From the NCBI GenBank assembly GCA_963823095.1, contig CAWGKI010000004.1, positions 62,001 to 126,000 of the forward strand: a DNA stretch of 64,000 bases, written 5' to 3'. The notes below the pieces were generated by a model that saw only the letters and a program-made list of their open reading frames with translations, made no database searches and was not told where the DNA came from. This stretch comes from CAIVVT01 sp963823095. GTDB taxonomy: Bacteria > Acidobacteriota > Terriglobia > Bryobacterales > Bryobacteraceae. Shown here piece after piece: positions 8,734 through 17,598 of this stretch. The translations under genes were made by a program, and so were the position numbers. The stretch's first letter is position 1. The number at the start of each line of letters is the position of its first letter.

Positions 8734-9696
8734 ATGAGTATGTCAACCGCTTCGCACCAAGTCGCCGTCGTCGGCGCGGGCGCCTTCGGGCGCAATCATT
8801 TGCGCGTGACGCGCGAGAGCACTCGCGCCACGCTCGCCGGCGTCTACGATGTCGACGCCGCAAGAGGCGAAGCGGCGGCTCAAGAGTTCGGATGCCCGGC
8901 ATTTCGGAGCCTCGCGGAAGTTACGGAGAACGCCTCGGCTGCTATCGTGGCTGTGCCCACTACAGTCCATGCCGCGGTCGGATGCCCCTTGCTTGCAGCA
9001 GGCCTCGACGTCCTCGTGGAGAAGCCGATGGCCCCCAGTGCCGCGGATGCGGACGCTCTCGTGGGTACGGCCGATCGGCATGGCCGCATCCTGCAATGCG
9101 GCCATCTGGAGCGTTTCAACCCCGCCGTCCAGGCGGCCCTGCGCGTCGTAACTTTGCCCCTGTTTTTTGAGGTCCACCGCCTCAGTCTGTTCACGCCGCG
9201 CAGTCTCGATGTCAGCGTAGTGTCCGACCTGATGATCCACGACCTCGACATCCTCCTCGCCATGACGAAGGATCTGCCCAACGAGGTTCGCGCGGCGGGC
9301 ATCTCCATTCTTAGCAAGAAGGTGGACATCGCCAGCGTGCGACTCGCCTTTCCCAACGGCTGCGTCGCCAACCTCACCGCCAGCCGGGTCTCCACCGAGA
9401 AGGTCCGCAAGCTGCGTTTTTTCCAACCTGGGCAGTACGTTTCCATCGATTACGCACGCCAGGACTGCAACGTCATAGGAGTCGATGCTGAGCGTCAGGT
9501 CAGTTTTCAGCAGTTGCCCGTCGAGAAGGGCGAGCCCCTCAAGCGCCAGTTCGATCACTTTCTGGACTGCTGTGAGACGCGCTCCAGGCCGCTCGTGGAC
9601 GGCGTCGCGGCCTCGCGTGCGCTCGCTTTGGCGCGGGACATCCTTGCTAAGATTGAGGAGCATGCCGAGCTTGTCGCCCGGCACCTGCCCGCCTGA
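8734..9696 (+). CDS. Gfo/Idh/MocA-family oxidoreductase
   Basis: The 320-residue cytoplasmic protein has an N-terminal Rossmann fold with VVGAGAFGRNHLRV as the dinucleotide-binding loop and the family motif VEKPMA near residue 95 (lysine-proline of the EKP signature). ERFNPAV and a C-terminal beta-sheet domain follow. No signal peptide is present, unlike the exported relative at 30.7-32.2 kb. Similar genes often lie directly after lpxI in envelope clusters, which suggests that the ATPase/DUF4276 pair was inserted between them. The substrate is unknown; sugar nucleotides are likely from family knowledge. Two possible ATG starts lie 6 bases apart. Confidence 0.75.
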   Translation: MSMSTASHQVAVVGAGAFGRNHLRVTRESTRATLAGVYDVDAARGEAAAQEFGCPAFRSLAEVTENASAAIVAVPTTVHAAVGCPLLAAGLDVLVEKPMAPSAADADALVGTADRHGRILQCGHLERFNPAVQAALRVVTLPLFFEVHRLSLFTPRSLDVSVVSDLMIHDLDILLAMTKDLPNEVRAAGISILSKKVDIASVRLAFPNGCVANLTASRVSTEKVRKLRFFQPGQYVSIDYARQDCNVIGVDAERQVSFQQLPVEKGEPLKRQFDHFLDCCETRSRPLVDGVAASRALALARDILAKIEEHAELVARHLPA

Positions 9697-9774
9697 AGCG
9701 TCTCTTTCCTCGGGAATCCGCCTCCGGGCGCGCAACAAGGCCCCCATCGACGACGTCTTAACCTTCCGGAGCGA

Positions 9775-10845
9775 ATGCTTTCAGATTTTCAGCGATATTG
9801 GCACGGCGACCAGGCAGAGCCTCAGCTCCTCCTCGACTGGCGCGAGCCGGATCAGCCGCGCCGCCATTGGATCGCCGCTGTCGGCGCCGTCGTCTGGCAT
9901 ATCGCCGTCCTCGCGCTTGTCACCAACGCTCCCGGCGGTCTCGGCCGGTCGAGTGACGTTCGGCAATTCGAGATTTCGCTGAAGAACGCGACTCCTCTCA
10001 TCGCCCCCCGGCTCAACCCCGACGAGTTCAAGCTGACGCAGAAGGCACCGCAGGTGAACAAGCCAGCCCAGGAAGTGGATCTCTCCAGTTTGCTTCCCAA
10101 GCCCCAACTCAATGTACCTTTGCAGCGTCCCGCTCCCGGCGGGGCGACACCGGGCATTCCTTTGCCGCCCAGGCCCTCGGCTCAACCGATCGAGGCTCCC
10201 AAGATCGATATTCCGCAGCAAGGGAACCTGGCGGCCATGAACAACCCGCTGCTGCCCGCCCAGCAACTCGCGCCGCCTCCACCTTCACAGAGCAAGAATC
10301 CCTTCGAACCGATCGGCGGCCCGCAAGGTACGCCGAAGGGAAGAACCATTGGCGCGCCGCGCATCGAGGCTCCGAACTCGAACATTGAGGAAGCCACCCG
10401 GGCAGTCATTCGGAGCGGTGCAAATGGCCGCGGCATGACCATCGGCGACGCGGGAGAAGGCTCTGGCGGCTCCAGCGATCCCTTGCGGCAGCGTGGGTCT
10501 CCGGGCCCGCAACACAGCGCCCTGGAGCTGCTCAGCGATCCGCAAGGCGTTGATTTCAAATCGTATCTGGTGCAGGTTCTGGCGGCCGTGCGCCGCAGTT
10601 GGTTTTCCGTTTTGCCCGAGAGCGCCCGCTTCGGCCGCAGTGGACGCGTGATCCTTCAGTTCGCCGTGAACCGGGACGGGCAGGTTCCCAAGCTCGTCAT
10701 CTACGTGCCCTCGGGTGCCGAAGCCCTCGACCGCGCCGCAGTCGCCGGCATCAGCGGAGCGGTCCCCTTCCCGCCGCTGCCCACCGGTTTTAAGGGCCAG
10801 GAAGTGCGATTGCAGCTTGTCTTCTCCTACAACATGCCCAAGTAG
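9775..10845 (+). CDS. TonB-like energy-transducer protein
   Basis: The 356-residue product has a single N-terminal membrane segment (WIAAVGAVVWHIAVLALVT), a long proline-rich periplasmic linker (residues about 80-190, with many P, Q and PP repeats) and a C-terminal TonB-type domain. That last part carries LVQVLAAVRRSWFSVLPE, FAVNRDGQVPKLVI and the final AAVAGISGAVPFPPLP block seen in TonB family proteins. Such proteins couple the proton-motive force to outer membrane receptors. No ExbB/ExbD genes are adjacent. It lies 78 bases after the oxidoreductase on the same strand. Confidence 0.75.
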   Translation: MLSDFQRYWHGDQAEPQLLLDWREPDQPRRHWIAAVGAVVWHIAVLALVTNAPGGLGRSSDVRQFEISLKNATPLIAPRLNPDEFKLTQKAPQVNKPAQEVDLSSLLPKPQLNVPLQRPAPGGATPGIPLPPRPSAQPIEAPKIDIPQQGNLAAMNNPLLPAQQLAPPPPSQSKNPFEPIGGPQGTPKGRTIGAPRIEAPNSNIEEATRAVIRSGANGRGMTIGDAGEGSGGSSDPLRQRGSPGPQHSALELLSDPQGVDFKSYLVQVLAAVRRSWFSVLPESARFGRSGRVILQFAVNRDGQVPKLVIYVPSGAEALDRAAVAGISGAVPFPPLPTGFKGQEVRLQLVFSYNMPK

Positions 10846-10862
10846 GCATACCATTCAAGTAC

Positions 10863-11042
10863 ATGCCTTCGTCCGATCCCACCGCCCGCCCGCGTTTCTA
10901 TAAAGCGTTAGTGGCATACGCGGTCCTGGCAACTCTCGCTTGGACCACCCTTGATGGTAACTTCCGCTGGTTCATCCTCATCGTTCTCGCCGCGCTGGCT
11001 CTGAAGAGCTGGGTCCATCTTCGGCGCCTTGAGAGCGAGTAG
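10863..11042 (+). CDS. Small two-helix membrane protein of unknown function
   Basis: A 59-residue frame starts at ATG 10863, 18 bases after the TonB-like gene, and ends at TAG. It begins MPSSDPTARPRFYKALVAY and contains two hydrophobic stretches (residues about 15-28 and 34-47) separated by TTLDGNFR, ending with a basic HLRRLESE tail. The close spacing, same strand and clean membrane-hairpin pattern support it as a real gene. I do not recognise the family. Confidence 0.55.
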   Translation: MPSSDPTARPRFYKALVAYAVLATLAWTTLDGNFRWFILIVLAALALKSWVHLRRLESE

Positions 11043-11068
11043 CGCCTTCTCGTCTCGAAAGATGACAC

Positions 11069-11098
11069 TTGTTCCGCTTGGGAACCATAACGGAACAA
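11069..11098. promoter_or_regulatory. Inverted repeat upstream of the sigma-factor gene
   Basis: TTGTTCCG at 11069-11076 is matched by its exact complement CGGAACAA at 11091-11098, with a 14-base spacer that itself contains a GGGAAC that can pair with GTTCC. It lies about 155 bases before the sigma-factor start and just after the small membrane-protein gene. It could be an operator or a terminator stem; there is no T-run after it, so an operator is somewhat more likely. Confidence 0.4.
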
Positions 11099-11252
11099 AT
11101 CCGCCTTACTTCCCCATGCCATCCAGAATGGGTGAATGTTCAACTCATTGATTAACAGTCACTTATAGCCAAGACGCCCATTGGAGCGGTCCGTGCTCCC
11201 CTCTGCCTGTCCCGCCAGTTCACTTTGGCGCACCGGACAGGGAGAGAAATCG

Positions 11253-11987
11253 ATGGCAATGTTCTCGGCGGTAATGGCGCGGTATCAAACGGCAGGAATC
11301 GACTCTGCGTCTTCCAAATTGCCCCTGGCTGAGGAGGAAGCGGTGACGGAAAACCTCCCTCTGGTTCGATTTATCGCAGCGCGCATCGCCGCAACTATTC
11401 CAGCCTCGGTGGAACTGGAGGACCTGATTCAGACCGGTATCCTGGGCCTGATCGACGCAGTACGCCGTTACGATCCGTCCAAGGGCATACCCTTTCCTGC
11501 CTATGCCCGCTTCCGCATCCGTGGAGCGATCCTGGACGCTCTGCGGTCCCTCGACTGGGCCACTCGCAGTCAGCGCACTGAGCGTAAAGCTTTAGCCGGC
11601 GCCATTTCGGCGGACGGATCGGTGGAAGCCCAGACGTCTCATTACAGGTTTTTCAGCCTCGGCCCGGTGGTCTCTCTTTCGAGCCGAAGGGAAGCGGCTG
11701 AGGACGTGCCGGCTCCGGATGTCCCTTGCGCCGAGAATCTCCACCCCGACAGGTTATTCGAGGCGAATGAGGCGAGGGAACTCGTGACCAAGGCCCTGAA
11801 TGTTCTGCCGGACCGCTACCGCAAAGTGGTGGTCATGTACTATTCCGGCGACTGGAGCATGCGCGACATCGGGAGAAGCCTGGGAGTGAACGAAAGCCGC
11901 GTTTCGCAGATTCACAAAGCCGCTCTCGGAAAGATGAAGCGCGCCCTCGCCAGCGAGAGTGTCACCCCCGAGGAAGTCGCATGCTGA
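11253..11987 (+). CDS. RNA polymerase sigma factor, FliA/WhiG (sigma-28) type
   Basis: The 244-residue product has sigma region 2 (LVRFIAARIAATIP then LEDLIQTGILGLIDAVRRYD and FPAYARFRIRGAILDALRSL, the last being typical of the FliA/WhiG group), a poorly conserved region 3 and a clear region 4 helix-turn-helix (MRDIGRSLGVNESRVSQIHKA). The start at ATG 11253 is chosen because GGGAGAG stands 6-12 bases upstream; the frame is open to 11181. No flagellar gene is in the window. Inverted repeats lie both upstream and immediately downstream, hinting at regulated expression. Confidence 0.85.
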   Translation: MAMFSAVMARYQTAGIDSASSKLPLAEEEAVTENLPLVRFIAARIAATIPASVELEDLIQTGILGLIDAVRRYDPSKGIPFPAYARFRIRGAILDALRSLDWATRSQRTERKALAGAISADGSVEAQTSHYRFFSLGPVVSLSSRREAAEDVPAPDVPCAENLHPDRLFEANEARELVTKALNVLPDRYRKVVVMYYSGDWSMRDIGRSLGVNESRVSQIHKAALGKMKRALASESVTPEEVAC

Positions 11988-12008
11988 ACGGGCGTGACAA
12001 AAGCCAAG

Positions 12009-12075
12009 ACGAAAAGCGCTTTTCGTTTCTAGCCCGTAACCGATTCCACGTACAAGAACGAAAAGCGCCTTTTGA
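12009..12075. repeat. Perfect 18-base palindrome with a second, degenerate copy
   Basis: ACGAAAAGCGCTTTTCGT at 12009-12026 is a perfect palindrome 21 bases after the sigma-factor stop. The sequence ACGAAAAGCGC recurs at 12058-12068 followed by CTTTT, so two related copies are 49 bases apart. The first can fold into a stem with a GCGC loop and be a terminator; the duplication would also fit an operator. The rest of the 217-base gap to sppA shows nothing else recognisable. Confidence 0.45.
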
Positions 12076-12204
12076 TTCGGCACTACCGGCAAAGGCTGTT
12101 ACCGCCTGCGAGGATACACGGAACCGCGTGGCCTATCAGCGGCGTGCCGGGGCAAAGTTTAAGCCCAGCAAGCGTTGCGCGCCCGCGCCACGCACTCCGG
12201 GTTC

Positions 12205-13938
12205 CTAATGAATCTCAACCCGGTACGGCATCACGCGCAGCATGCCGCCCTGCAAGAAGGGCATAAGCCCAGACTGCGCTCCCGCGCGCCGGAGCAGCCA
12301 TTCTTCCGGCGTCAGTGCGGCATAGGTGGACGTATCGCCCACGCCCATGATCCTTTGCCAGAAGCTCTTCCGGCTCGGGAATACCACCAGACGCGCTTCC
12401 CGGTCCAGAGGCAGCCGGGCCTTGCGTTGGAGCACTTCAATGGCCCGGTCGATCCCGCCCAACTCGTCCACCAGATGGATCTTCAAGGCGTCGTTGCCTA
12501 CCCAGACCCTGCCCTGCGCCAAAGGCTCGATCTTGTCCACTGTGGTCTTGCGCCCATCCGCGACGCGCTTCAGGAAGCCGTTGTAGATCGACTCGATCGA
12601 CTCCCTGAGCTTCTTGCGCGCCTCCGGCGAAAGCGGCTGAGTCTCCGAGTCAATATCGGCAAACTTGCCCCGCTTCAGGGTGTCCGTGGAGATTCCGAGC
12701 TTGTCGTACAGGCCCTTCAGGTTGGCCTTCCCATAAATGACGCCGATCGAGCCGGTGATCGTACCCGGATACGCCACCACCGGATCCCCCGTCATGGCGA
12801 TATAGTAGCCGCCCGATGCCGCCACATCCGACATCGAAATCACTACCGGCTTCTTCCGCGCCAGGTCCTTGAGCGATTGCAGGATTTCGTCCGAGGCGAT
12901 GGCGTCCCCGCCCGGCGATTCCACCCGCACGATGACGCCCTTGATGCTCGGGTCGTCGCCGATCTCTTTCACCAGTTTCGTAACCGGCGCCGGCGTGAGC
13001 CCAACGTCATCGCCGAACGGGTTCGACACCGCGCCTCGCAGGATGTCTCCTTCGGCCACCAGGTAGGCCAGGCGCTGGCTCTTCTCCGAATTGTGCAGAT
13101 CGCCGAGGAGAACCTGAGGATTGATGAAAACAGGCTCCTGCAAGCCCGCTTTCTTGGCCAGGGCCTTTTCCACCAGCGGCAGGTAGCTCAGCTCGTCGAT
13201 CAGACCATCCTTGATCGCGGCGGGACCGAGCCAGGGCGCGTCATCCACCAGCGTCCGGAATTGCTCCGGTTTCATTCGTCGAGCCGAACTAACGGTGGTC
13301 GTGACGTTGTTCCAGATCCCGTCGAGCAGCGCGTTCAAGGCTTCCTTCGTCTCGGGGCTCATGTCCTTGCGGGTGAACATGTCGCCTGCATCCTTGTACT
13401 TGCCCATATGCTCGACGTCGAACTGGACTCCGAGCTTGTCCAATGAGCCCTTGTAGTACATCGCCTCGATGCGCAGGCCCTTCACGTTCAGGTAGTCCTC
13501 TGGAGCCAGGTAAATGCGGTCGGCTGCGGAGGCCAGGTAGTATTCGCGCAATCCCGGCGTCTCCAGCCAGGCATAAACGGGCTTGCCTGACTTCTTGAAC
13601 GCCTCGATTCCCGTACGAAGTTCCTGCAACTTCGCCCAGCCCGCGGAGACGTGACGAGGCCGCAGCATGAGGGCCTTCACGCGCGAGTCTTTACCCGCGG
13701 CGCGCAGCGCGCTCCACCACTCCACCACCGCCAGCGGCGTCTGGCGCGCTAGCGCCGGAATCGGCGGCGTTTCCGCCAGACCCTCCGGCACCGCGCCCTC
13801 CAGGTTCATCACCAGAATGCCCGAATCGGGCACCTGCGGTTTCTGAGCCGACCATCGAACCAGCGCGAACGCCAGCACGACACATGCCACCCCGGCGATG
13901 ATGATGCCCGCGAGGATACCCAAGAGAAACTTCTTCAT
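12205..13938 (-). CDS. sppA: Signal peptide peptidase SppA, 67K type
   Basis: SppA is a membrane-bound serine protease that degrades cleaved signal peptides. The 577-residue protein has one N-terminal membrane anchor (FLLGILAGIIIAGVACVVLAF without its ends) and the tandem S49 arrangement of the long form. The lysine of the catalytic dyad is expected in the FDVEHMGKYKDAGD block of the first half and the serine in VAASGGYYIAM of the second half. GVIVRVESPGGDAIAS and GTITGSIGVIYG are further family blocks. Length fits the 67-kDa class. The final residues GMLRVMPYRVEIH look variable. Confidence 0.92.
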   Translation of the reverse strand: MKKFLLGILAGIIIAGVACVVLAFALVRWSAQKPQVPDSGILVMNLEGAVPEGLAETPPIPALARQTPLAVVEWWSALRAAGKDSRVKALMLRPRHVSAGWAKLQELRTGIEAFKKSGKPVYAWLETPGLREYYLASAADRIYLAPEDYLNVKGLRIEAMYYKGSLDKLGVQFDVEHMGKYKDAGDMFTRKDMSPETKEALNALLDGIWNNVTTTVSSARRMKPEQFRTLVDDAPWLGPAAIKDGLIDELSYLPLVEKALAKKAGLQEPVFINPQVLLGDLHNSEKSQRLAYLVAEGDILRGAVSNPFGDDVGLTPAPVTKLVKEIGDDPSIKGVIVRVESPGGDAIASDEILQSLKDLARKKPVVISMSDVAASGGYYIAMTGDPVVAYPGTITGSIGVIYGKANLKGLYDKLGISTDTLKRGKFADIDSETQPLSPEARKKLRESIESIYNGFLKRVADGRKTTVDKIEPLAQGRVWVGNDALKIHLVDELGGIDRAIEVLQRKARLPLDREARLVVFPSRKSFWQRIMGVGDTSTYAALTPEEWLLRRAGAQSGLMPFLQGGMLRVMPYRVEIH

Positions 13939-14073
13939 ACGTGGTCGATCTCCCGTCGACAGAGGCTAATGCGCTACGTTATCGGAAACCTCTCGCGTTC
14001 TCCGCCTCGGCAAGGCCGCTCGGGACTGCGAAAGCTGAGCCAATTCTCAATTACTCCAGACCCATGACGGACG

Positions 14074-14970
14074 CTATGCGCCCTGCAAAATCGCTTCGAA
14101 GCGGCGGTTCACGTCCTTAAGATACGTGGCGTCGCCTCCTTCCAACTCCACGGTGGCATCGCCCTTGTAGCCGATCTCCGTCAGCGCCTGGTGAATCGCC
14201 TTCCAGTCGACGTCGCCGTCGCGCAGATTCACCCAATCGGCCACCGATTTGCCAAGCTGTTTGTCGCGACGGAACGTGAAGTCCTTCAGATGCAGCTTAA
14301 CGATGCGCGATCCGAGCGTGCGAATCCAGTCCTGCGGATAGCCATACAACAAGACGTTGCCGACGTCGAAATAGGCCCGAATCCAAGGGCTCTTGAACTC
14401 ATCGATATACTGCGCCATCTCGAGGGGGCTCAGCAGGAACTTGTTCCATACCTCCTCGATGCCAATAATCACCTTGTTCTTTTCGGCCAGCGGAATGAGC
14501 TTTCGAATTTCTTTCTGAGATCGTTCCCAGGCCTGCTTGTAGCTCACTTCGGCGTTGACCACCGCGGGCACCAGCAGAACGGTCTGCGCACCCCACAGCT
14601 TGGCGTTGCCGATGCTCGTTTCCATGCCCTTCAGGCTGCGCGCCACAACCTCCGGCTTGGGGCTGGACAGGGGAAACTCCCAGTGCGCCATGTTCATCAC
14701 CGAATGAATTGGGATGCTGGTGTCGTCCGAAGCCTTCTTGATGGCCTCTGCCGCCGCGGGATCTTCGATGGTGCCGACTTCCACCGCTTCGTAGCCGCAT
14801 TCCTTGGCCAATCGGAAGCGTTCGGCGGGGCTCAGGCCTTGGCCCAGCATGCTGTACTCGACGCATTTGCGGATTGGCAGACGGCCCGTGGCGGCTCCAG
14901 CCACCCCCGCTCCCATTGCTGTCGCCACGCCAGCCGCCGCCGAATTCATCAGGAAAGTTCTCCGGTCCAT
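14074..14970 (-). CDS. Tat-exported sugar phosphate isomerase/epimerase-like TIM-barrel protein
   Basis: The ATG at 14970 is preceded by AAGGAG and gives MDRRTFLMNSAAAGVATAMG, a twin-arginine signal peptide (RRTF) with an alanine-rich hydrophobic core. The mature part is a xylose-isomerase-like TIM barrel: SMLGQGLSPAERFRLAKECG, EAVEVG, then GIEEVWNKFLLSP, RAYFDVGN (metal-binding D) and KLHLKDFTF. Such exported barrels are common in Acidobacteriota and Planctomycetes and are assumed to act on sugars or hydroxypyruvates in the periplasm. The substrate is unknown. It is transcribed away from the efflux operon. Confidence 0.8.
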   Translation of the reverse strand: MDRRTFLMNSAAAGVATAMGAGVAGAATGRLPIRKCVEYSMLGQGLSPAERFRLAKECGYEAVEVGTIEDPAAAEAIKKASDDTSIPIHSVMNMAHWEFPLSSPKPEVVARSLKGMETSIGNAKLWGAQTVLLVPAVVNAEVSYKQAWERSQKEIRKLIPLAEKNKVIIGIEEVWNKFLLSPLEMAQYIDEFKSPWIRAYFDVGNVLLYGYPQDWIRTLGSRIVKLHLKDFTFRRDKQLGKSVADWVNLRDGDVDWKAIHQALTEIGYKGDATVELEGGDATYLKDVNRRFEAILQGA

Positions 14971-15256
14971 CCATCGCTCCTTAACGGAAGACTCGTGCGA
15001 GAGAGTCACGACGATTCTACAACGGAGAGGCCATACACCGGCTAACTGCCTCTTAGGTGGATATAATCGAGATGATACTAATCGCGTTGATCTTTCAGCG
15101 GCTTGGCGGTTTAGGTCAGGCGGCGGTTCGGGCGGCGCTACCCTAGCTTCGTCCGCGCCTCGCCTGGGTTATCTCACTTTTCCGGAAAAACCTCAGAACA
15201 AATCCGGATGTGTCGTCGTCCTTGAGAGAGAGAGCAAGAGCAGGAGTCATTCATCC

Positions 15257-16681
15257 GTGAAACGGAACTGGAAGTGGATTCTCGGCATTGGCGGCGCCAT
15301 TGTTGTCGCCGGCGCGGTCTTCGCGAGCGTGAAGATGAGCCAGCGGGGCATTGTCACCGTGCAAACGGGCAAGGTGGTCAAGCAGGACCTAACCAGTCTG
15401 GTTACAGCCTCGGGTGAGATCAAGCCCCGCGACTACTACAATGTTGGCGCCAACGTCATGGGTCGCATCATTGACATTGGCGTGAAAGAGGGTGATCGCG
15501 TCCGGAAGGGGCAGGTCCTCGCGCGGCTGGAGAATATTCAGGCCGATGCCGACGTCCAGGCCCAACAGGCGTCTCTCAATTCGGCTCTGGCCGATGCCTC
15601 CGCCGCGGAGTCGGGACTCAAAGCCATGGATGACAACATCGCCAGCGCGCAGGCGACGGTCGATCGCGCCAAGGCTGACCTGGAGAAAGCCCGCGTCGAT
15701 TTCCAACGCGGCGAACAGCTCTGGAAGGCGAAGTTGATCGCAAAGCAGGATTACGACGTCCGTAAGAGCACCCTCGACAGCCAGACCGCTACTCTGCGCG
15801 GCGCTGAAGCCTCCTTGAAACAGATGATGGCGCAGCGTGAACAGACCGCGGCCCAGTTGAATGGTTCTCAAAAGCGCGTGAATCAGTCTCAGGCCACCCT
15901 GCGCCGCTTCAGCGACGTTCTCGCCAAGCATATGGCCACCAGTCCGATCGACGGCATCGTGACTAACCTGCCGGTTCGCATGGGTGAGACCGTCGTGCCC
16001 GGCGTGCAGAATTCCTCAGCGTCGCTCATCATGACCATCGCCGACATGAGCCTGATCACCGCCGAAGTCAAAGTTGATGAGACCGACATCGTGAATGTGA
16101 AGCTCGGCCAGGCGGCCGATGTCACCATCGACGCCATTCCGAACAAGACCTTCAAGGGCCACGTCACCGAAATCGGCAACACTGCCATCCTGCGGTCTAC
16201 CGGTCTGGCGGCGAGTCAGAGCGCCGTGTCCAGCCAGGAAGCGAAAGACTTCAAGGTTGTCATCGCTTTGGATAACCCGCCCGAGGACATCCGCCCGGGC
16301 TTGTCCTGCACTTCCAAGATCATCACGGCCACGCGGCAGAAGGCGCTCAGCATTCCGATCCAGGCGCTCACCGTACGCCAGCGCGGCGACCTCGAACCCG
16401 AGAAGCCCGGCGGCAAGACGGTCCAGGCCAAGTCCACGTCCGACGCGGCGGCCGAGAAGGCCAAGAAGGAAGAGCTGCAGGGCGTCTTCATCGTGAAGAA
16501 CGGCGCGGCGCAATTCCGCGAGGTGAAGACCGGGATCACCGGCACCACTGATATCGAAGTCCTCAACGGGTTGAATGATGGCGAAGAGATCATCACCGGC
16601 AGCTACAAAGTGATCCGCACTCTGCGCAACGCGGCCAAGGTGAAGGTTGACAATACGGCGCCAGCCAAGACGGAAGGCTGA
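15257..16681 (+). CDS. Periplasmic adaptor (membrane fusion protein) of a MacAB-type ABC efflux system
   Basis: The start is GTG 15257 with AGGAG about ten bases upstream; the open frame further upstream lacks coding character. The 474-residue product has one N-terminal membrane segment (WILGIGGAIVVAGAVFA), a lipoyl-like barrel (GRIIDIGVKEGDRVRKGQVL), a long coiled-coil hairpin at residues about 95-220 rich in A, Q, K and E, the returning lipoyl half (ATSPIDGIVTNLPVRMGETV) and a beta-barrel and membrane-proximal domain. These are the parts of HlyD/MacA proteins that bridge an inner membrane transporter to an outer membrane channel. It is followed after 68 bases by the cognate ATPase. Confidence 0.88.
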   Translation: MKRNWKWILGIGGAIVVAGAVFASVKMSQRGIVTVQTGKVVKQDLTSLVTASGEIKPRDYYNVGANVMGRIIDIGVKEGDRVRKGQVLARLENIQADADVQAQQASLNSALADASAAESGLKAMDDNIASAQATVDRAKADLEKARVDFQRGEQLWKAKLIAKQDYDVRKSTLDSQTATLRGAEASLKQMMAQREQTAAQLNGSQKRVNQSQATLRRFSDVLAKHMATSPIDGIVTNLPVRMGETVVPGVQNSSASLIMTIADMSLITAEVKVDETDIVNVKLGQAADVTIDAIPNKTFKGHVTEIGNTAILRSTGLAASQSAVSSQEAKDFKVVIALDNPPEDIRPGLSCTSKIITATRQKALSIPIQALTVRQRGDLEPEKPGGKTVQAKSTSDAAAEKAKKEELQGVFIVKNGAAQFREVKTGITGTTDIEVLNGLNDGEEIITGSYKVIRTLRNAAKVKVDNTAPAKTEG

Positions 16682-16749
16682 GATCCTCGATCCTGAAGCG
16701 GGACACAAGCGAGCCGGGAACTAGCGAGCCGGAGACAAAGGAAGAAGCT

Positions 16750-17508
16750 ATGGGCACAGCGACCATCGACACCGATACCCGCGCGGAAGATCTGAAACGC
16801 GAGAATATCGTCATTCGCACGTACGACCTTTGGAAGACCTACATCATGGGCGACCAGGAGATCAATGCGGTCTCCGGCGTGGATCTCACCATCCATCGCG
16901 GCGAATACGTAGCCATCATGGGTCCATCCGGTTCCGGCAAGTCCACGTTGATGAATCTGATCGGCTGTCTCGACTCGCCGAGCAAGGGCGATTACTACAT
17001 CAATGGCCACCTCGTCAGCGCCATGGACGACGACGAGTTGGCTCGCATCCGGAATAAAGAGATCGGGTTCGTCTTCCAGACTTTCAACTTGCTCCCAAGG
17101 GCTTCGTCGCTCCACAACGTCGAACTGCCGCTCATCTATGCCGGAGTGCCGTCCGCCGAACGGCTGGAGCGCGCCAAGCATGCGCTCAAGATCGTCGATC
17201 TTGAAAAGCGCATGATGCACAAGCCCAACGAACTCTCCGGCGGTCAGCGCCAGCGCGTCGCGGTTGCCCGCGCTCTGGTGAACAACCCGTCGATCCTGCT
17301 GGCCGACGAACCGACCGGCAACCTCGACTCGGCCACCAGCGCCGACATCATGGCCCTGTTCGAACGCCTCTACCAGCAGGGCAATACCATCGTTCTCGTC
17401 ACGCACGAGCGCGATATCGCCGAATACGCGCACCGCATCGTTACCATCCGCGACGGAAAGATCCACTCGGACGAGACGCGCGAACAGCACTACGCGCCGA
17501 AGCTCTAA
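16750..17508 (+). CDS. MacB/LolD-type ABC transporter ATP-binding protein
   Basis: The 252-residue ATPase carries Walker A (GPSGSGKST), the Q-loop (GFVFQTFNLLPR), the signature LSGGQRQRVAVARAL and Walker B with the MacB/LolD-family ending (ILLADEPTGNLDS), then the H-loop VTHERD. GAAGAAGC precedes the ATG. The adaptor lies upstream; the FtsX-type permeases that it should power lie about 3 kb downstream on the same strand, beyond two unrelated genes. A family 1 hairpin repeat begins 6 bases after its stop. Confidence 0.92.
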   Translation: MGTATIDTDTRAEDLKRENIVIRTYDLWKTYIMGDQEINAVSGVDLTIHRGEYVAIMGPSGSGKSTLMNLIGCLDSPSKGDYYINGHLVSAMDDDELARIRNKEIGFVFQTFNLLPRASSLHNVELPLIYAGVPSAERLERAKHALKIVDLEKRMMHKPNELSGGQRQRVAVARALVNNPSILLADEPTGNLDSATSADIMALFERLYQQGNTIVLVTHERDIAEYAHRIVTIRDGKIHSDETREQHYAPKL

Positions 17509-17513
17509 CTCGT

Positions 17514-17541
17514 TGGGATCGCCGATCTCCAGATCGGCCGC
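17514..17541. repeat. Hairpin repeat with CTCCAG core
   Basis: GCCGATCTCCAGATCGGC is a perfect 8-base stem with a CC centre. It matches the hairpins at 34.2, 39.8 and 59.4 kb, but its left flank (GGGATC) differs from the usual CTGGGAACGC. It lies directly behind the ATPase gene, where it could also act as an mRNA-stabilising or terminator stem. Confidence 0.7.
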
Positions 17542-17598
17542 GTGTGTTTCTTAAAACTTGTCGAGCCAAGCCGGCAGCCGATCTGATAGAAAGGTCGA

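Noticed and set aside
12205..13446. Long open frames antisense to real genes, such as 12175-13446 opposite sppA and 40037-41788 opposite the M61 gene.
   Set aside because: They are shadows of high-GC codon bias, low in hydrophobic structure and without family motifs, while the opposite strand has clear families.
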